Made by a program: the position numbers and the translations under genes
Source of the DNA: Ponticaulis sp.
GTDB lineage: Bacteria > Pseudomonadota > Alphaproteobacteria > Caulobacterales > Hyphomonadaceae
Assembly (NCBI GenBank): GCA_002692725.1
Contig: NZLU01000067.1
Span: 62,001 to 126,000, forward strand
Reading direction: 5' to 3'
DNA: 64,000 bases
Notes under the pieces: model-generated
Databases searched by the model: none
Told to the model about the DNA's origin: nothing
The model's input: the letters and a program-made list of their open reading frames with translations, nothing else
In this document: positions 14,698 to 23,722 of the stretch, one piece after another
Numbering within the stretch: the first letter of the stretch is position 1
Layout: each line of letters starts with the position of its first letter

Positions 14698-16275
14698 CTA
14701 TTCTGCAGCCTGTTCAGTTGAAAGCGATGCAGGGTCAGCTTTAGGCAGATAAAAATGCGCAGTGGTTCCCATGCCGAGTTGGCTTTCGAACCGCACCTTG
14801 CCGTCCAGCTCTTCGGCCAGCAGTTTCACAATCGACAGGCCAAGGCCGGTGCCCGTCCGCGAGCGGGCATTCTCGCCCTGGAAGAAAGCCTCACCCAGCC
14901 GTGCCAGCTCCTCTTCCGGAAGCCCTTCGCCATGATCAGAGACGCTGAAGCGAACAAAATCGATCTCTTCAGCCAGTCCGATTTCCACCTCTTCGCCTGA
15001 CGGAGAATATTTGATGGCATTCGAGAGCAGATTAATCAGAACTTGACGCAGCGCCTTCCGGTCTGCCGTGACATAGAGCCCGGCTTCCTCCTCATCAGGT
15101 TCAGCCAGCATCAGCGTCACGCCATGCGCATCGGCCTGCCATTGCAACAGCTTGATAACGTCTTCGGTCTCGCCAATCGCGTCGAGGATTTCAGGCTCAA
15201 GGCGCAGTTTGCCAGCTCGACTTTTGGCCGCCGTCATCAGATCTTCGACAAGCAGCGACAAATGCTCAGCGCCCTGTTTGATGCTGCGTGCGAAATCCTT
15301 GTAGGGCTCGCTCAATGGACCGGCCCGCTCCGCCAGAATAAGATCGGAATACCCGCCCACAGGATTGAGCATATTCTTGAGCTCATGGCCGAGACTGGCC
15401 ACCCAGACCGCCGCGTTCGAACCGCCCGTTTCGGCGGCACGCTCCCATTTTGGCGTGATGATAAATCTGAATCCATCACGCGTTTTCACACTGGCAACGT
15501 CGCAGCCTTCCCGGCCTTCGCCTTTGAGCACAGGCGGTGAGCCATCATATCGCCCTGCCAGGAAGTCACCGAGATCGTTAAACAAATCCCGCATGCGTGC
15601 TCTGGAGAGCTGTTTTGCGGTCACATCCGGAAGGAGATCAAGGTCACCCACCCAGGACCGGACACGATAGGCATTATCGAGATTAAGAACCAAAACCGGC
15701 GTATCCGCCAGTGTCGATCTCAGCAATTCTCCCTGCCTGTTCAAGCCGCGACGCTCGGCCAGCTGCGCGCCCGAGCCGGCTGCATACAATCCGATCTGAA
15801 CGATTGACATACCAGCAATCAGAACCGGCAGTCGCTCCATCCGGTTTACGCCCATACCCGGCACAGCGAACACGTCTGCCAAAACGAAGCAGAGACAGAT
15901 GACCGCAGCAAACAGGCTCGCCTCGAGCCCCAGCCGGTAGCGGCCGACGGACAATGCAAAAACTGGTCCGATGGCCAGCATAATGATTAATGGGGATGTC
16001 ATGCCGCCACTCATCAGAATGGCGGTCAGCCCGACAAGCGTCCAGGCAAGGACAACCCAGATGTCGTTCGACTCGCGCGAATTTGGTGTCGCGAGCAGCC
16101 AGTGCAGCACCGCCGGGATCACGCCGACAAGCCCTGTCACTGCGATCAGTATTGGACGAACACCCATCATCCATGCGACCACACAGAAAATGACACTGAG
16201 CAGAATCCAGCCGAGGCTGGCCGCTCGAGGCGTAAATTTCGGACTGGATATTTTGCTGCTCTTAGGTAACATCAT
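14698..16275 (-). CDS. Membrane sensor histidine kinase
   Basis: A 525-residue histidine kinase. Residues about 20-170 hold six membrane segments without a periplasmic domain; a PAS-like region lies at about 180-280; the H-box is ASLGHELKNMLNPVGGYSDL with phospho-acceptor His297; the ATPase has an N-box (LINLLSNAIKYSP), G1 (DHGEGLPEEE) and G2 (GTGLGLSIVK). No receiver domain or partner response regulator is adjacent, so it is an orphan. The topology resembles the DivJ/PleC class of Caulobacterales kinases, but that assignment is only a guess. The upstream region contains TTAACG-type motifs that I do not rate as CtrA sites. Confidence 0.85.
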   Translation of the reverse strand: MMLPKSSKISSPKFTPRAASLGWILLSVIFCVVAWMMGVRPILIAVTGLVGVIPAVLHWLLATPNSRESNDIWVVLAWTLVGLTAILMSGGMTSPLIIMLAIGPVFALSVGRYRLGLEASLFAAVICLCFVLADVFAVPGMGVNRMERLPVLIAGMSIVQIGLYAAGSGAQLAERRGLNRQGELLRSTLADTPVLVLNLDNAYRVRSWVGDLDLLPDVTAKQLSRARMRDLFNDLGDFLAGRYDGSPPVLKGEGREGCDVASVKTRDGFRFIITPKWERAAETGGSNAAVWVASLGHELKNMLNPVGGYSDLILAERAGPLSEPYKDFARSIKQGAEHLSLLVEDLMTAAKSRAGKLRLEPEILDAIGETEDVIKLLQWQADAHGVTLMLAEPDEEEAGLYVTADRKALRQVLINLLSNAIKYSPSGEEVEIGLAEEIDFVRFSVSDHGEGLPEEELARLGEAFFQGENARSRTGTGLGLSIVKLLAEELDGKVRFESQLGMGTTAHFYLPKADPASLSTEQAAE

Positions 16276-16398
16276 TGAAAGAATTGTGAACGCGTCTTAA
16301 CGTCTGTTACATGATCTTGGGTCATGATTAAGGCGACATCATGTGGATGGAACACCGGTAGGTGTCGTTCATAGTGTAGAGTTTCTGGAGAGTCATAC

Positions 16399-17556
16399 AT
16401 GACGCTAAGAACTGCGGTTATCGGCCTGGCCCTAGGGACATCTTTCGTATTCCTCCAGTCGGGCGAATCTTTTGCCACAGATCCCGCGCCGGAACAGCAA
16501 TATACAACTGCCAACACTCTTGCCCTTCCTCTTTTTCGCCAGACACCCGAATCCGGCGAATCAACTGTCAGCACGCAGATTAACCCGGCAGAGGCGGAAT
16601 CACCTACTGAGCCAGTCACAACGCCCGCGCCTGCTCCCGTTCATAAGCCGGATATTCTGGCAACGTCTGCGATCGCCTATGGCAGCTATCAGACAGACGT
16701 TTCGACCTTCAAACGGTCGCTTGAGTCGGCCGAAGAAATTGACAATGTGATGAACCAGCTGGGCACGCACAATGCCAGCCGACTTGCCACAGGATGGCTG
16801 TCCTACTCAGCGCTCCTCGCATCACAATCTGAGCCCTTCAAGAAGGGCGTGCTTGAAACCGAGGCCTATTTTGGCCGCGACCGCCTCCTCCTCGGCATGC
16901 AGAACAGCCCGTCCTATACACTCAGCCTCGATGGTGCAGATGATGCGATCAATCGCGCGCTTCGCGCCGGCAAGGCTGACGCCAATCGTCTGGAGACCGT
17001 CGGCGAGGAGATAAAAGAACAGGCTTACACCCTTCAAACTCTCGGCTGGGCAAAAGCAAAACTCCGTGGCAAGCCGTCTGAGCACGCACAGCAACTCCGC
17101 CTGGCGTCTCTTCAGGGGCGCCCACAATCGGGCGCTGTCCGCTCCATGTTCATCAGCCCGAACATTAACGACACGCTGCAAGACACTCACAGGCTTTCTG
17201 GCAGTCAGACACTCTGGGACCAGATCACCCAAACCGGCTCCGAACTGAAACTTCCTGGCCTGCCAGGGCTTCAGCTCAGCCGCTCTCAACATTCTGTGCG
17301 CGCTGAACGCCGGGAGTCAGCCGGCAATATCGCAACGCTCGCCGCCCTTAAAATTCTTGGCGAAACCGAAGTCGACAATTCCGCTTATGTCAGCCGCGCG
17401 CTTCAGGATCCGCAAACGCAGGCTTGCTTTGAAAAGGCCCAACTGAACCTCCTTCAGTGCGTCAGCGCATCACGCAATGTCTATGAGCGCCCGTTCTGCA
17501 TTGGCGTTCACGCCCTGAAAGAAGTGGGCGAGTGCATTGGGGAAGTCAGCAATTAA
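16399..17556 (+). CDS. Secreted protein of unknown function
   Basis: A 385-residue protein with a signal peptide (TLRTAVIGLALGTSFVFLQS; cleavage near residue 26). A low-complexity Pro/Thr/Glu linker spans about 30-90, then a helical domain follows. The C-terminal part has four cysteines (TQACFEKAQLNLLQCVSA; RPFCIGVHALKEVGECIGE) spaced for two disulfides in a small helical module. ATG 16399 is preceded by GGAGAG. No family recognised. It stands alone, with 66 bases between its stop and sufE. Confidence 0.6.
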   Translation: MTLRTAVIGLALGTSFVFLQSGESFATDPAPEQQYTTANTLALPLFRQTPESGESTVSTQINPAEAESPTEPVTTPAPAPVHKPDILATSAIAYGSYQTDVSTFKRSLESAEEIDNVMNQLGTHNASRLATGWLSYSALLASQSEPFKKGVLETEAYFGRDRLLLGMQNSPSYTLSLDGADDAINRALRAGKADANRLETVGEEIKEQAYTLQTLGWAKAKLRGKPSEHAQQLRLASLQGRPQSGAVRSMFISPNINDTLQDTHRLSGSQTLWDQITQTGSELKLPGLPGLQLSRSQHSVRAERRESAGNIATLAALKILGETEVDNSAYVSRALQDPQTQACFEKAQLNLLQCVSASRNVYERPFCIGVHALKEVGECIGEVSN

Positions 17557-17622
17557 GCCAAACCCTCAATTCTGGGCGAAATAGACCTTTTCTTTTCGGC
17601 CATTTCGTCCCATCTGCCTTGC

Positions 17623-18054
17623 ATGAGTATTTCGGCCGAAGCCAGCGACATTCGCGACACCTTTGCCTTTCTGGACGATTGGGAAGCGCGGTATGAGCAC
17701 ATTATTGACCTGGGAAAAGCGCTCCCTGCCCTGTCTGCTGATGAGACAATCGATGCATACAAGGTTCCGGGCTGTGCCAGTCAGGTCTGGATCGTGCCCG
17801 ATCCGGATGCCACGGATCCCGAGCATCTGAGCTTCCGGGCGCAGTCTGACGCTATCCTGGTTTCCGGCCTGATCGCTGTGCTCTCGCAATTGTTCAACAA
17901 TCAGCTCAAATCCGAAATTCTGGACTTCGATGCCGATGCCTTCTTCAACGAGATCGGCCTTAAGGACGCACTCAGCGCCCAGCGCGCCAATGGGTTGCGT
18001 GCCATGCTTGGACGCATTCACACACTCGCTGGCGCCCGCTCTGAAGACAAATGA
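17623..18054 (+). CDS. sufE: SufE family cysteine desulfurase-associated sulfur acceptor
   Basis: A 143-residue SufE. It accepts persulfide sulfur from the SufS desulfurase through its catalytic cysteine, Cys51 in YKVPGCASQVW, and supports iron-sulfur cluster assembly. The N-terminal helix pair (WEARYEHIIDLGKALPAL) and the C-terminal IGLKDALSAQRANGLRAML are typical. No suf genes are nearby, so it is an isolated copy, as is common in alphaproteobacteria. Its last 12 codons overlap the 3' end of the convergent DnaA-domain gene by 37 bases. Confidence 0.92.
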   Translation: MSISAEASDIRDTFAFLDDWEARYEHIIDLGKALPALSADETIDAYKVPGCASQVWIVPDPDATDPEHLSFRAQSDAILVSGLIAVLSQLFNNQLKSEILDFDADAFFNEIGLKDALSAQRANGLRAMLGRIHTLAGARSEDK

Positions 18055-18443
18055 GTGAGTGATTGAGCCACCCCGGAAGCTGTTGGCGCGGTTTCCTTCC
18101 AAACCCCTGACAAGACCAGCCCGGACTTGTCTGACATGGTGACCAGAAGGCGTAACGCCTCTTCCAGCTCGGTCATCCAGTGATCGAACACCGGATCGTC
18201 CCGCAAATCCTCAATCTGATGGACCGCATGGCCGACAGTCGATTTCTCCCGGCTGAACATCTCTCCCACCCGCGCCAGCGAGAGCGATAGTCCGATATGA
18301 CTGAGATACATGGCCACTTGCCGCGCGCGCGCCACTGACGCCTCTCCGCGGGTTTCACCGAAAAGTTCTGATTGCCCTCGCCCCGTCGCACATTCAACGA
18401 GTCTGGTAACCAGCTCGATCATGCCTTTTTCTTCTGATGTCAT
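18018..18443 (-). CDS. DnaA domain IV-like DNA-binding protein
   Basis: A 141-residue protein built around a DnaA C-terminal (domain IV) helix-turn-helix. The signature is RARQVAMYLSHIGLSLSLAR followed by VGEMFSREKSTVGHAVHQIE, close to DnaA motifs that recognise DnaA boxes. It lacks the AAA+ domain, so it cannot be the initiator; it may be a transcription factor or compete at DnaA boxes. Similar stand-alone proteins occur in alphaproteobacteria without a known role. A GTG at 18446 is an equally close start. It overlaps the end of sufE by 37 bases on the opposite strand. Confidence 0.82.
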   Translation of the reverse strand: MTSEEKGMIELVTRLVECATGRGQSELFGETRGEASVARARQVAMYLSHIGLSLSLARVGEMFSREKSTVGHAVHQIEDLRDDPVFDHWMTELEEALRLLVTMSDKSGLVLSGVWKETAPTASGVAQSLTHLSSERAPASV

Positions 18444-18575
18444 CACCCTTCACCTGTCTTTATGTATGAGACAGGAGTTTACCCGCCCCACACAGGCGTA
18501 GGATTATATTCCTTTAATGTGATTTTTGTCTACACCGATTGCGAACGCGTTTGCTCCGCTCTGACGAAAGGGCAA

Positions 18576-19091
18576 TCAGGCGGCGTTCAGATGCGAGCGC
18601 GTGCGAGGGTTCACAAGGTCGGCTGTGACGAACATGGTTTCCCGGCCCTCAGAATCCCCAGAGCTGTCGAACCGGATCGTATCATAACAAAGAATTTGCT
18701 GGCGGCCGTCCGCCATAGGCTCAAGCGGCAGACGCATCCAATGGTGCAGGCGTTTATGCCCGGTCGGCGTCGAACCGAAGACAGGCGCTTTCGTTGCCTG
18801 ACACCGCTTCAGAGCTTCAGACCAGGGCATTTCGTCCCCGCATTCCTGCGAAACGACACGCCCGCGACATTCCTCGCCGAGCACGTCTTTGAGATTCGAC
18901 GCTGTCAGCCGAAATGTGAACTCTCCAGAAGTCTGGGATTCAAGAATAGAGACACAAGACAAGCAAAAGATTAGATCAGCCGGGCCCACCTGTTTCCGCA
19001 GAGGAAGTCGCCCGGCTTCGCATTTGCTGATCCAAAGTTTAAGCAGTTTAGTTTGATCTTCGGAAAGAAATTTTTGCAGTTTCCGTTCCAT
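18576..19091 (-). CDS. PAS domain protein (PAS_5/DUF1488-like regulator type)
   Basis: A 171-residue single-domain protein resembling the alphaproteobacterial PAS_5 family (PF07310): an N-terminal KLLKLWISKCEAGRLPLRKQ, a central strand FTFRLTASNLKDVLGEECRG, and the C-terminal LHHWMRLPLEPMADGRQQIL. Such proteins usually carry no output domain and their ligand is unknown. ATG 19091 is chosen; ATG 19115 is possible. It lies downstream of and on the same strand as mucR, with a gap of 138 bases, and an AT-rich upstream sequence. Confidence 0.72.
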   Translation of the reverse strand: MERKLQKFLSEDQTKLLKLWISKCEAGRLPLRKQVGPADLIFCLSCVSILESQTSGEFTFRLTASNLKDVLGEECRGRVVSQECGDEMPWSEALKRCQATKAPVFGSTPTGHKRLHHWMRLPLEPMADGRQQILCYDTIRFDSSGDSEGRETMFVTADLVNPRTRSHLNAA

Positions 19092-19229
19092 GGTTCGCCC
19101 GCTCGTTAAGCCCATATGGTTAACATCGGTTAATTCGAATCACTCGCCAAGACTAAAACTTACTTTTATTGCAATAAGTGGTTATTTTCTTGTTTCGATA
19201 GCGAAACAACTGCCGAGTTCTCTGACTAT

Positions 19230-19658
19230 TTAAGACTTCGACTGTCCTAATCCCATCTTCTTTGCAAGTTCAGATCTCTGTTTGGCGTAGTTAGGCGCAA
19301 CCATAGAATAGTCCGAAGGTAAACCCCATTTCTCACGATATTCTTCCGGAGACAGGTTGTACTTCGAACGCAAATGCCGTTTCAGCGATTTGAAGCGTTT
19401 TCCGTCTTCCAGACAGATCAGGTAATCCGGCGTGATGGATTTCCGTACAGATACCGCCGGAGCTGCGTCCTTTGGCTTTGCCTCAGCAGGGGTGCTGGAT
19501 AAATCGCGAATAGTGGCGTGAACCCGCTCAATCACATTTGGCAGATCATTCGCCTGCACCGGATTATTACTGACATATGCCGCCACAACATCAGAAGTCA
19601 TCTGGATGAGATGGGCCTGGATATCAGAATCCAAGTCATGTTCGAGTGTTTGCATCAT
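19230..19658 (-). CDS. MucR/Ros family zinc-finger transcriptional regulator
   Basis: A 142-residue MucR/Ros regulator. The zinc finger lies in DYLICLEDGKRFKSLKRHLR, with the C-x2-D-G variant typical of MucR, followed by LSPEEYREKWGLPSDYSMVA and the conserved C-terminal APNYAKQRSELAKKMGLG. These proteins bind AT-rich DNA as nucleoid-type repressors and control exopolysaccharide, motility and cell-cycle genes in alphaproteobacteria. ATG 19658 has GGAGG five bases upstream. A long AT-rich intergenic region lies upstream. Confidence 0.92.
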   Translation of the reverse strand: MMQTLEHDLDSDIQAHLIQMTSDVVAAYVSNNPVQANDLPNVIERVHATIRDLSSTPAEAKPKDAAPAVSVRKSITPDYLICLEDGKRFKSLKRHLRSKYNLSPEEYREKWGLPSDYSMVAPNYAKQRSELAKKMGLGQSKS

Positions 19659-20022
19659 TGCTTCCTCCCCAGGGCCTTTATTCGCCCCTTTTATCTGCTT
19701 TATAGCAGGTTTTATTAAGTGCTTATAATTACGCGAACAGAGTTGAAATCAAGATCAAAGATCGGGAAACTTATATTTTATGTATTTTTCGCCCTTAACT
19801 CGTGACTTCACCGCTATTATTGCGCCGCAAAATTGGTGACAGCGTCTCATTACTTAACGTTACGGAGTTTGGGCAGAATTCGAGATTTTTTTGGGACGTT
19901 TTTCTCGCTATTTGCTCGACCTAAACGCCGCAATGCTGCTTTGCAACAAAACCTTCCAGGAAACCGCCGCACTGCTGAGCGAAAAAAAGTCCTTCAGTTT
20001 CTGTTGTTTTTTAAACGCGAAC

Positions 20023-20039
20023 ACCTGTGTCACACAGGT
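20023..20039. promoter_or_regulatory. Palindrome ACCTGTG-TCA-CACAGGT
   Basis: A perfect 7-base inverted repeat with a three-base centre, in the long mucR-Mrp intergenic region. It has the symmetry of an operator, but no gene starts within 300 bases downstream on either strand except the mucR promoter region about 360 bases away. Its role is unclear. Confidence 0.35.
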
Positions 20040-20090
20040 ATTCCTGCCAGTCGAACCATGTAATTTCGCAGCGCAGCACAAACATCGATT

Positions 20091-20114
20091 ATGGCTCGCA
20101 TCTCTGCGAGCCAT
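20091..20114 (-). terminator. Hairpin after the Mrp operon
   Basis: ATGGCTCGCA (20091-20100) and TGCGAGCCAT (20105-20114) form a perfect ten-base stem with a TCTC loop, 33 bases after the last stop of the operon. The T-tail on the minus strand is weak (AATCGATGTTT). Between stop and hairpin CTTTCAGACT is repeated in tandem. A transcript end for the antiporter operon is the likely role. Confidence 0.5.
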
Positions 20115-20146
20115 ACAGTCTGAAAGTTTTAGTCTGAAAGTGGGGC

Positions 20147-21931
20147 TTAGCCGCCTGTAAACAGAGCCAGGATCATCACGACGGCCAGAACCACACTCGT
20201 CCAGATCGCCATACCGGTCGACAAAGGCCCCCGGCTAAGCTGCCCCTGAGGGCTGAACGTCGCTTCGATATGGCCAAAGACTCGCTTGGAGACCTTCAGA
20301 GCCGCATCTGAAGCCGCAGGCCCCAGACGGTTCCACACCGCACCCAGCCAGACGACAAAGATATAGGCCGGCCTACGATACACCCAGTCTGTATCCAGAA
20401 TGACGCCGCGCTTCTCGGGTGGATACAACTTGATCCGGTTCAGAACGATGAAGGCCAGCGCAGCAAACATCAGAAGCTGGAACTGCGTCAGAACGTGATC
20501 CACCGTCCAGAGATCTTTCTCCAGATAGGCGCTCGCCTCTTCCTGATAGGGCAGAAGGCCGTAAAGGAAGTCCACCCCGCCCAGCATAGGGAAGCCCAGC
20601 CACACACAGAAGAAGGCCGCAATACCCATGGCGAGCAGCATGTTGAATGGCGCTTCTTTCGGCCGCTTGCCGCTGTCATGCCCGAAAAACGCAAAGTACG
20701 GGATCTTGATGCCGGAATGCTCCAGAACGCCCGCAGACGCAAACAACAGCATCATCCAGATCACGGTCATATGCTCATATCCCACCGCACTCATGGTGAG
20801 AGATTTGGCAACGAAACCCGAGAAGAGCGGAAAGGCGGAAATCGAAGCCGCACCAATCAGGCAGAAAATCGCGGTGATCGGCATGGTGCGATACAAGCCG
20901 CCCAGCTCGGTCGCCTTCGTGGTGCCGGTCCGGTACAGCACTGCGCCCATGCTCATGAAAAGCAGGCCCTTATAGATGATATGACAGAAGGCATGTGCGG
21001 CCGCGCCATTGAGCGCCAGCGGCGTACCAATACCAATCGCACAGACCATGAAGCCGACCTGGTTGTTGAGCGAATAGGCCAGAACCTTCCGAAGGTCATT
21101 TTCAACCACAGCGAAGAAGACCGGGAACACCGTCATGATCGCGCCGATCCAGATCAGCGCATCTTCCCCCGGGAAGAAGCGCAGAAGCGCATAGACGGCG
21201 AGTTTGGTGGTGAAGGCTGACAGAACCACTGAGCCTGTATGTGTGGCCTTCGGATAGCTGTCCTGCAGCCAGTTATGCATAAGCGGAAATGCCGCTTTGA
21301 TCCCCAGCGCCAGGAAGAGGAAGATCGCACCCGGATCTTCGGTGAGGCTCAGTCCTTCACCATCAGTCAGGAAGGCGCTGAATTCCATGGTGCCATAGGC
21401 GCTCTGAACAAAGCCTGCGCCCATCAGCAGCAACACACCCGACAGAATCTGAATCCCCAGATAGCGCATGCTGGCCTTATAGGCTTCCACCGTGCCGGAT
21501 CGGAGGATCAGGAAGACAGACGAGATCGCCGTGACTTCCCAGAAGATGAAGACCGACATCAGGTCACCGCAGAATGTCGCGGCAATTGCGGCGCCCGCAT
21601 AAATCAGCGCCATGGAATCCTGAAGGGTATCCTTCTGATGCAGCGCATAGATCGAGTTCACCAGAGCCGCAATCAGGAAGGCCAGGCCGAACACGATCGA
21701 GACCTTTTCGACCTGGTAGATCACCATGGTCAGATTCATCAGCTCCATGGTCGCCAAAGGCACGCCCTGCGCTGAATGAAGCGACAGCGTCAAAAGGCCA
21801 AGCAATGGCCCGCCAATCGTGATCACAGCCCGCGCAATCCGGTGACGCACGAAATAAGCCACGATACCGGCAAGGATGACAACCAATCCCGGATTGGTGA
21901 CGGCCAGCAGAGATACAGGATCGCTAATCAC
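20147..21931 (-). CDS. Mrp/NuoL-type antiporter subunit (third large subunit)
   Basis: A 594-residue polytopic proton-translocating subunit of the NuoL/M/N-MrpD family, with about 14 membrane segments and a longer C-terminal extension (from about residue 460) containing a charged loop and one last membrane helix. The key glutamate (FIFWEVTAIS) and lysine (GIKAAFPLMHNWLQ) of the channel are present. Start: GTG 21931, preceded by AGGAGAC with good spacing; it overlaps the preceding stop as GTGATTAG, giving translational coupling. The ATG at 21952 lies before that ribosome binding site and is less likely. It is the most distant of the three large subunits. Confidence 0.85.
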   Translation of the reverse strand: MISDPVSLLAVTNPGLVVILAGIVAYFVRHRIARAVITIGGPLLGLLTLSLHSAQGVPLATMELMNLTMVIYQVEKVSIVFGLAFLIAALVNSIYALHQKDTLQDSMALIYAGAAIAATFCGDLMSVFIFWEVTAISSVFLILRSGTVEAYKASMRYLGIQILSGVLLLMGAGFVQSAYGTMEFSAFLTDGEGLSLTEDPGAIFLFLALGIKAAFPLMHNWLQDSYPKATHTGSVVLSAFTTKLAVYALLRFFPGEDALIWIGAIMTVFPVFFAVVENDLRKVLAYSLNNQVGFMVCAIGIGTPLALNGAAAHAFCHIIYKGLLFMSMGAVLYRTGTTKATELGGLYRTMPITAIFCLIGAASISAFPLFSGFVAKSLTMSAVGYEHMTVIWMMLLFASAGVLEHSGIKIPYFAFFGHDSGKRPKEAPFNMLLAMGIAAFFCVWLGFPMLGGVDFLYGLLPYQEEASAYLEKDLWTVDHVLTQFQLLMFAALAFIVLNRIKLYPPEKRGVILDTDWVYRRPAYIFVVWLGAVWNRLGPAASDAALKVSKRVFGHIEATFSPQGQLSRGPLSTGMAIWTSVVLAVVMILALFTGG

Positions 21932-22247
21932 GGTCTGTCTCCTTTGACTCATAGTAATTTTCAGGTCGGCGTAGAAGTTTTGCCAGCGGCCAGCCCATCA
22001 GAACGACAAAGGCGAAGGCGCCAAAGCCAAACAGGGCGTAAAACGGCGCGAACTCGGCCATGTGAATATATTCATGACGGGTCGGCAGCAGGAAACTTGC
22101 GATCGCAAGGGCGGCGCACACCACCAACATGCCGATAAAGACAATCGATCCGGTCTTCTTCGAACTCGTCCATCCAAAGATCGCATCACCCGGATATTTG
22201 GTCATGGATGGTGGATGGTTGTGTTCGTCTGGTGCGGGCTCGCTCAT
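21924..22247 (-). CDS. Small membrane protein of the Mrp operon, unknown
   Basis: A 107-residue protein with two membrane segments (GSIVFIGMLVVCAALAIASF; FAPFYALFGFGAFAFVVLMG), an N-terminal cytoplasmic, His/Pro-containing tail (MSEPAPDEHNHPPSM) and a basic-acidic C-terminal tail (RRPENYYESKETDRD). It overlaps the upstream gene by four bases and the downstream one by eight, so it belongs to the antiporter operon. It is not one of the seven classical Mrp subunits and I do not recognise a family. Confidence 0.75.
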   Translation of the reverse strand: MSEPAPDEHNHPPSMTKYPGDAIFGWTSSKKTGSIVFIGMLVVCAALAIASFLLPTRHEYIHMAEFAPFYALFGFGAFAFVVLMGWPLAKLLRRPENYYESKETDRD

Positions 22248-23722
22248 GGGCGCCCTCCGAAAACAGGTGAGATAAAGTCAGTGATCACATTGACCCCGAA
22301 GAAGAGCACGAAACATCCAATGGCGGTAATGCTCAGCGGGATGACTGTCAGCGCAGGCGCGCCGCCGGGTCGCTTGAAACCGGCCACTTCAATGCTGCCC
22401 GGTTCCGGCGGCATCAGGGCGAGGATCGCAATCGGCAAAAGATAGGCAATGTTCAGCAAGGTCGAGGCGATCAGCACAAACACCACATAGATGCGGTCGG
22501 CTTCAATCGCGCCCTGGAACAGCGCATATTTCGCCCAGGCTCCGCCAAGCGGCGGCACACCGATAATGGAGAGGGACGCGATCAGGAAACAGGTGAAGAC
22601 GATCGGCATTTTGTAACCAAGGCCACGCATCTGGCTGATCTCGGTCTTGCCGGTCGCCACATAGATCGCTCCGGCACACATGAACAGCGTGATCTTGGCC
22701 ACAGCGTGCATGGCAATCTGCAGGCCCGCGCCCGTCGCGCCCGCCGTATTCGCCAGCATGGCGCCAACCGTCACATAAGACAGCTGAGACACTGTGGAAT
22801 AGGCCAGCCGGGCTTTCAGATTGTCCTTGGTCAGGGCGATCATGGAGGCCACAACAATAGTGAAACAGCCAACCCAGATGATGATCTCAGTGCCCGGCAG
22901 CGCGGACAGCAAATCCAGTCCGAAAATATAAACCGAAATTTTTAGGATGGAGAACACACCCGCCTTCACCACCGCCACGGCGTGAAGCAGTGCCGAAACC
23001 GGCGTCGGCGCGACCATCGCGTTCGGGAGCCAGAAATGGAATGGCATCAACGCAGCCTTGCCAACCCCGAAGGCGAACAGGCCCAACAGAACCCCGCCAA
23101 GCCATGGGCCAACTTTACCGGCCAGCAATCCACCTTCAACGAAATCGAGGTTACCCGCAATCGCGAAGGTCCAGACAACACCCATCAACAGCAGGCCAAT
23201 GGAGGTGCCCAGAAGTGTCAGAAGATAAATCCGTGCGCCACGACGCGCATTCTCATCGCCCTTATGCGCCACGAGAGGATAGGTCGACAGGGTCAGAACC
23301 TCGTAGAACACAAACAGCGTAAAGAGGTTGCCCGACATGGCAACGCCCATGGCACCGAACAATGCGAGGCCAAAACAGATATAGAAACGGGTCTGATTCC
23401 GCTCCCGGTTTCCCCGCATATAGCCGATGGAATAGAGCGAGTTCAGGATCCACAGCCCACTCGCAATGATCGCAAACATCGCACCAAGCGGTTCAAGCTT
23501 GAAATTGAACGACAGCCCCAATGCGACATCAAATTCGCCGAGCTGTACAGTCTCGCCAGCTGCGACACGCGCCGCCATCATGCAGCAAAGAACAAACAAT
23601 GTGCCCGCACCCAACAGCGTGGAGGCTTCGCGCACATCGGGGATGTTGCTGAAGAGATAGACAGCCCCGGCCACCAGGAGCGGCACAATCAGAATGAGGC
23701 TGATCAGCAATTCATGGCTCAT
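22244..23722 (-). CDS. Mrp antiporter subunit D (NuoM/N-type)
   Basis: A 492-residue subunit with about 14 membrane helices. The channel glutamate lies in LFVFYEVLTLSTYPLVAHK, the broken-helix lysine in GKAALMPFHFWLPNAM, and further conserved lysine in LLHAVAVVKAGVF. These residues form the proton path in NuoL/M/N and MrpD. It starts with a four-base overlap with the gene before it and ends overlapping the small membrane protein gene. It is one of three such subunits in the operon. Confidence 0.88.
   Translation of the reverse strand: MSHELLISLILIVPLLVAGAVYLFSNIPDVREASTLLGAGTLFVLCCMMAARVAAGETVQLGEFDVALGLSFNFKLEPLGAMFAIIASGLWILNSLYSIGYMRGNRERNQTRFYICFGLALFGAMGVAMSGNLFTLFVFYEVLTLSTYPLVAHKGDENARRGARIYLLTLLGTSIGLLLMGVVWTFAIAGNLDFVEGGLLAGKVGPWLGGVLLGLFAFGVGKAALMPFHFWLPNAMVAPTPVSALLHAVAVVKAGVFSILKISVYIFGLDLLSALPGTEIIIWVGCFTIVVASMIALTKDNLKARLAYSTVSQLSYVTVGAMLANTAGATGAGLQIAMHAVAKITLFMCAGAIYVATGKTEISQMRGLGYKMPIVFTCFLIASLSIIGVPPLGGAWAKYALFQGAIEADRIYVVFVLIASTLLNIAYLLPIAILALMPPEPGSIEVAGFKRPGGAPALTVIPLSITAIGCFVLFFGVNVITDFISPVFGGRP

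Larger units (their letters stand above)
19659..20146. other. 488-base intergenic region between mucR and the Mrp operon
   Basis: No convincing gene is seen. The part next to mucR is AT-rich with TTATA-type elements and likely holds its promoter. The centre contains the palindrome at 20023-20039 and the part next to the Mrp operon contains the hairpin at 20091-20114. Open frames here are short and of poor composition. A small RNA is possible but cannot be supported. Confidence 0.5.

Noticed and set aside
19114..19131. TTAA-like pairs (TTAAcatcggTTAA) upstream of the PAS gene as a CtrA site
   Set aside because: The spacing is six bases, not the seven of the CtrA consensus, and one instance in an AT-rich region is not evidence.
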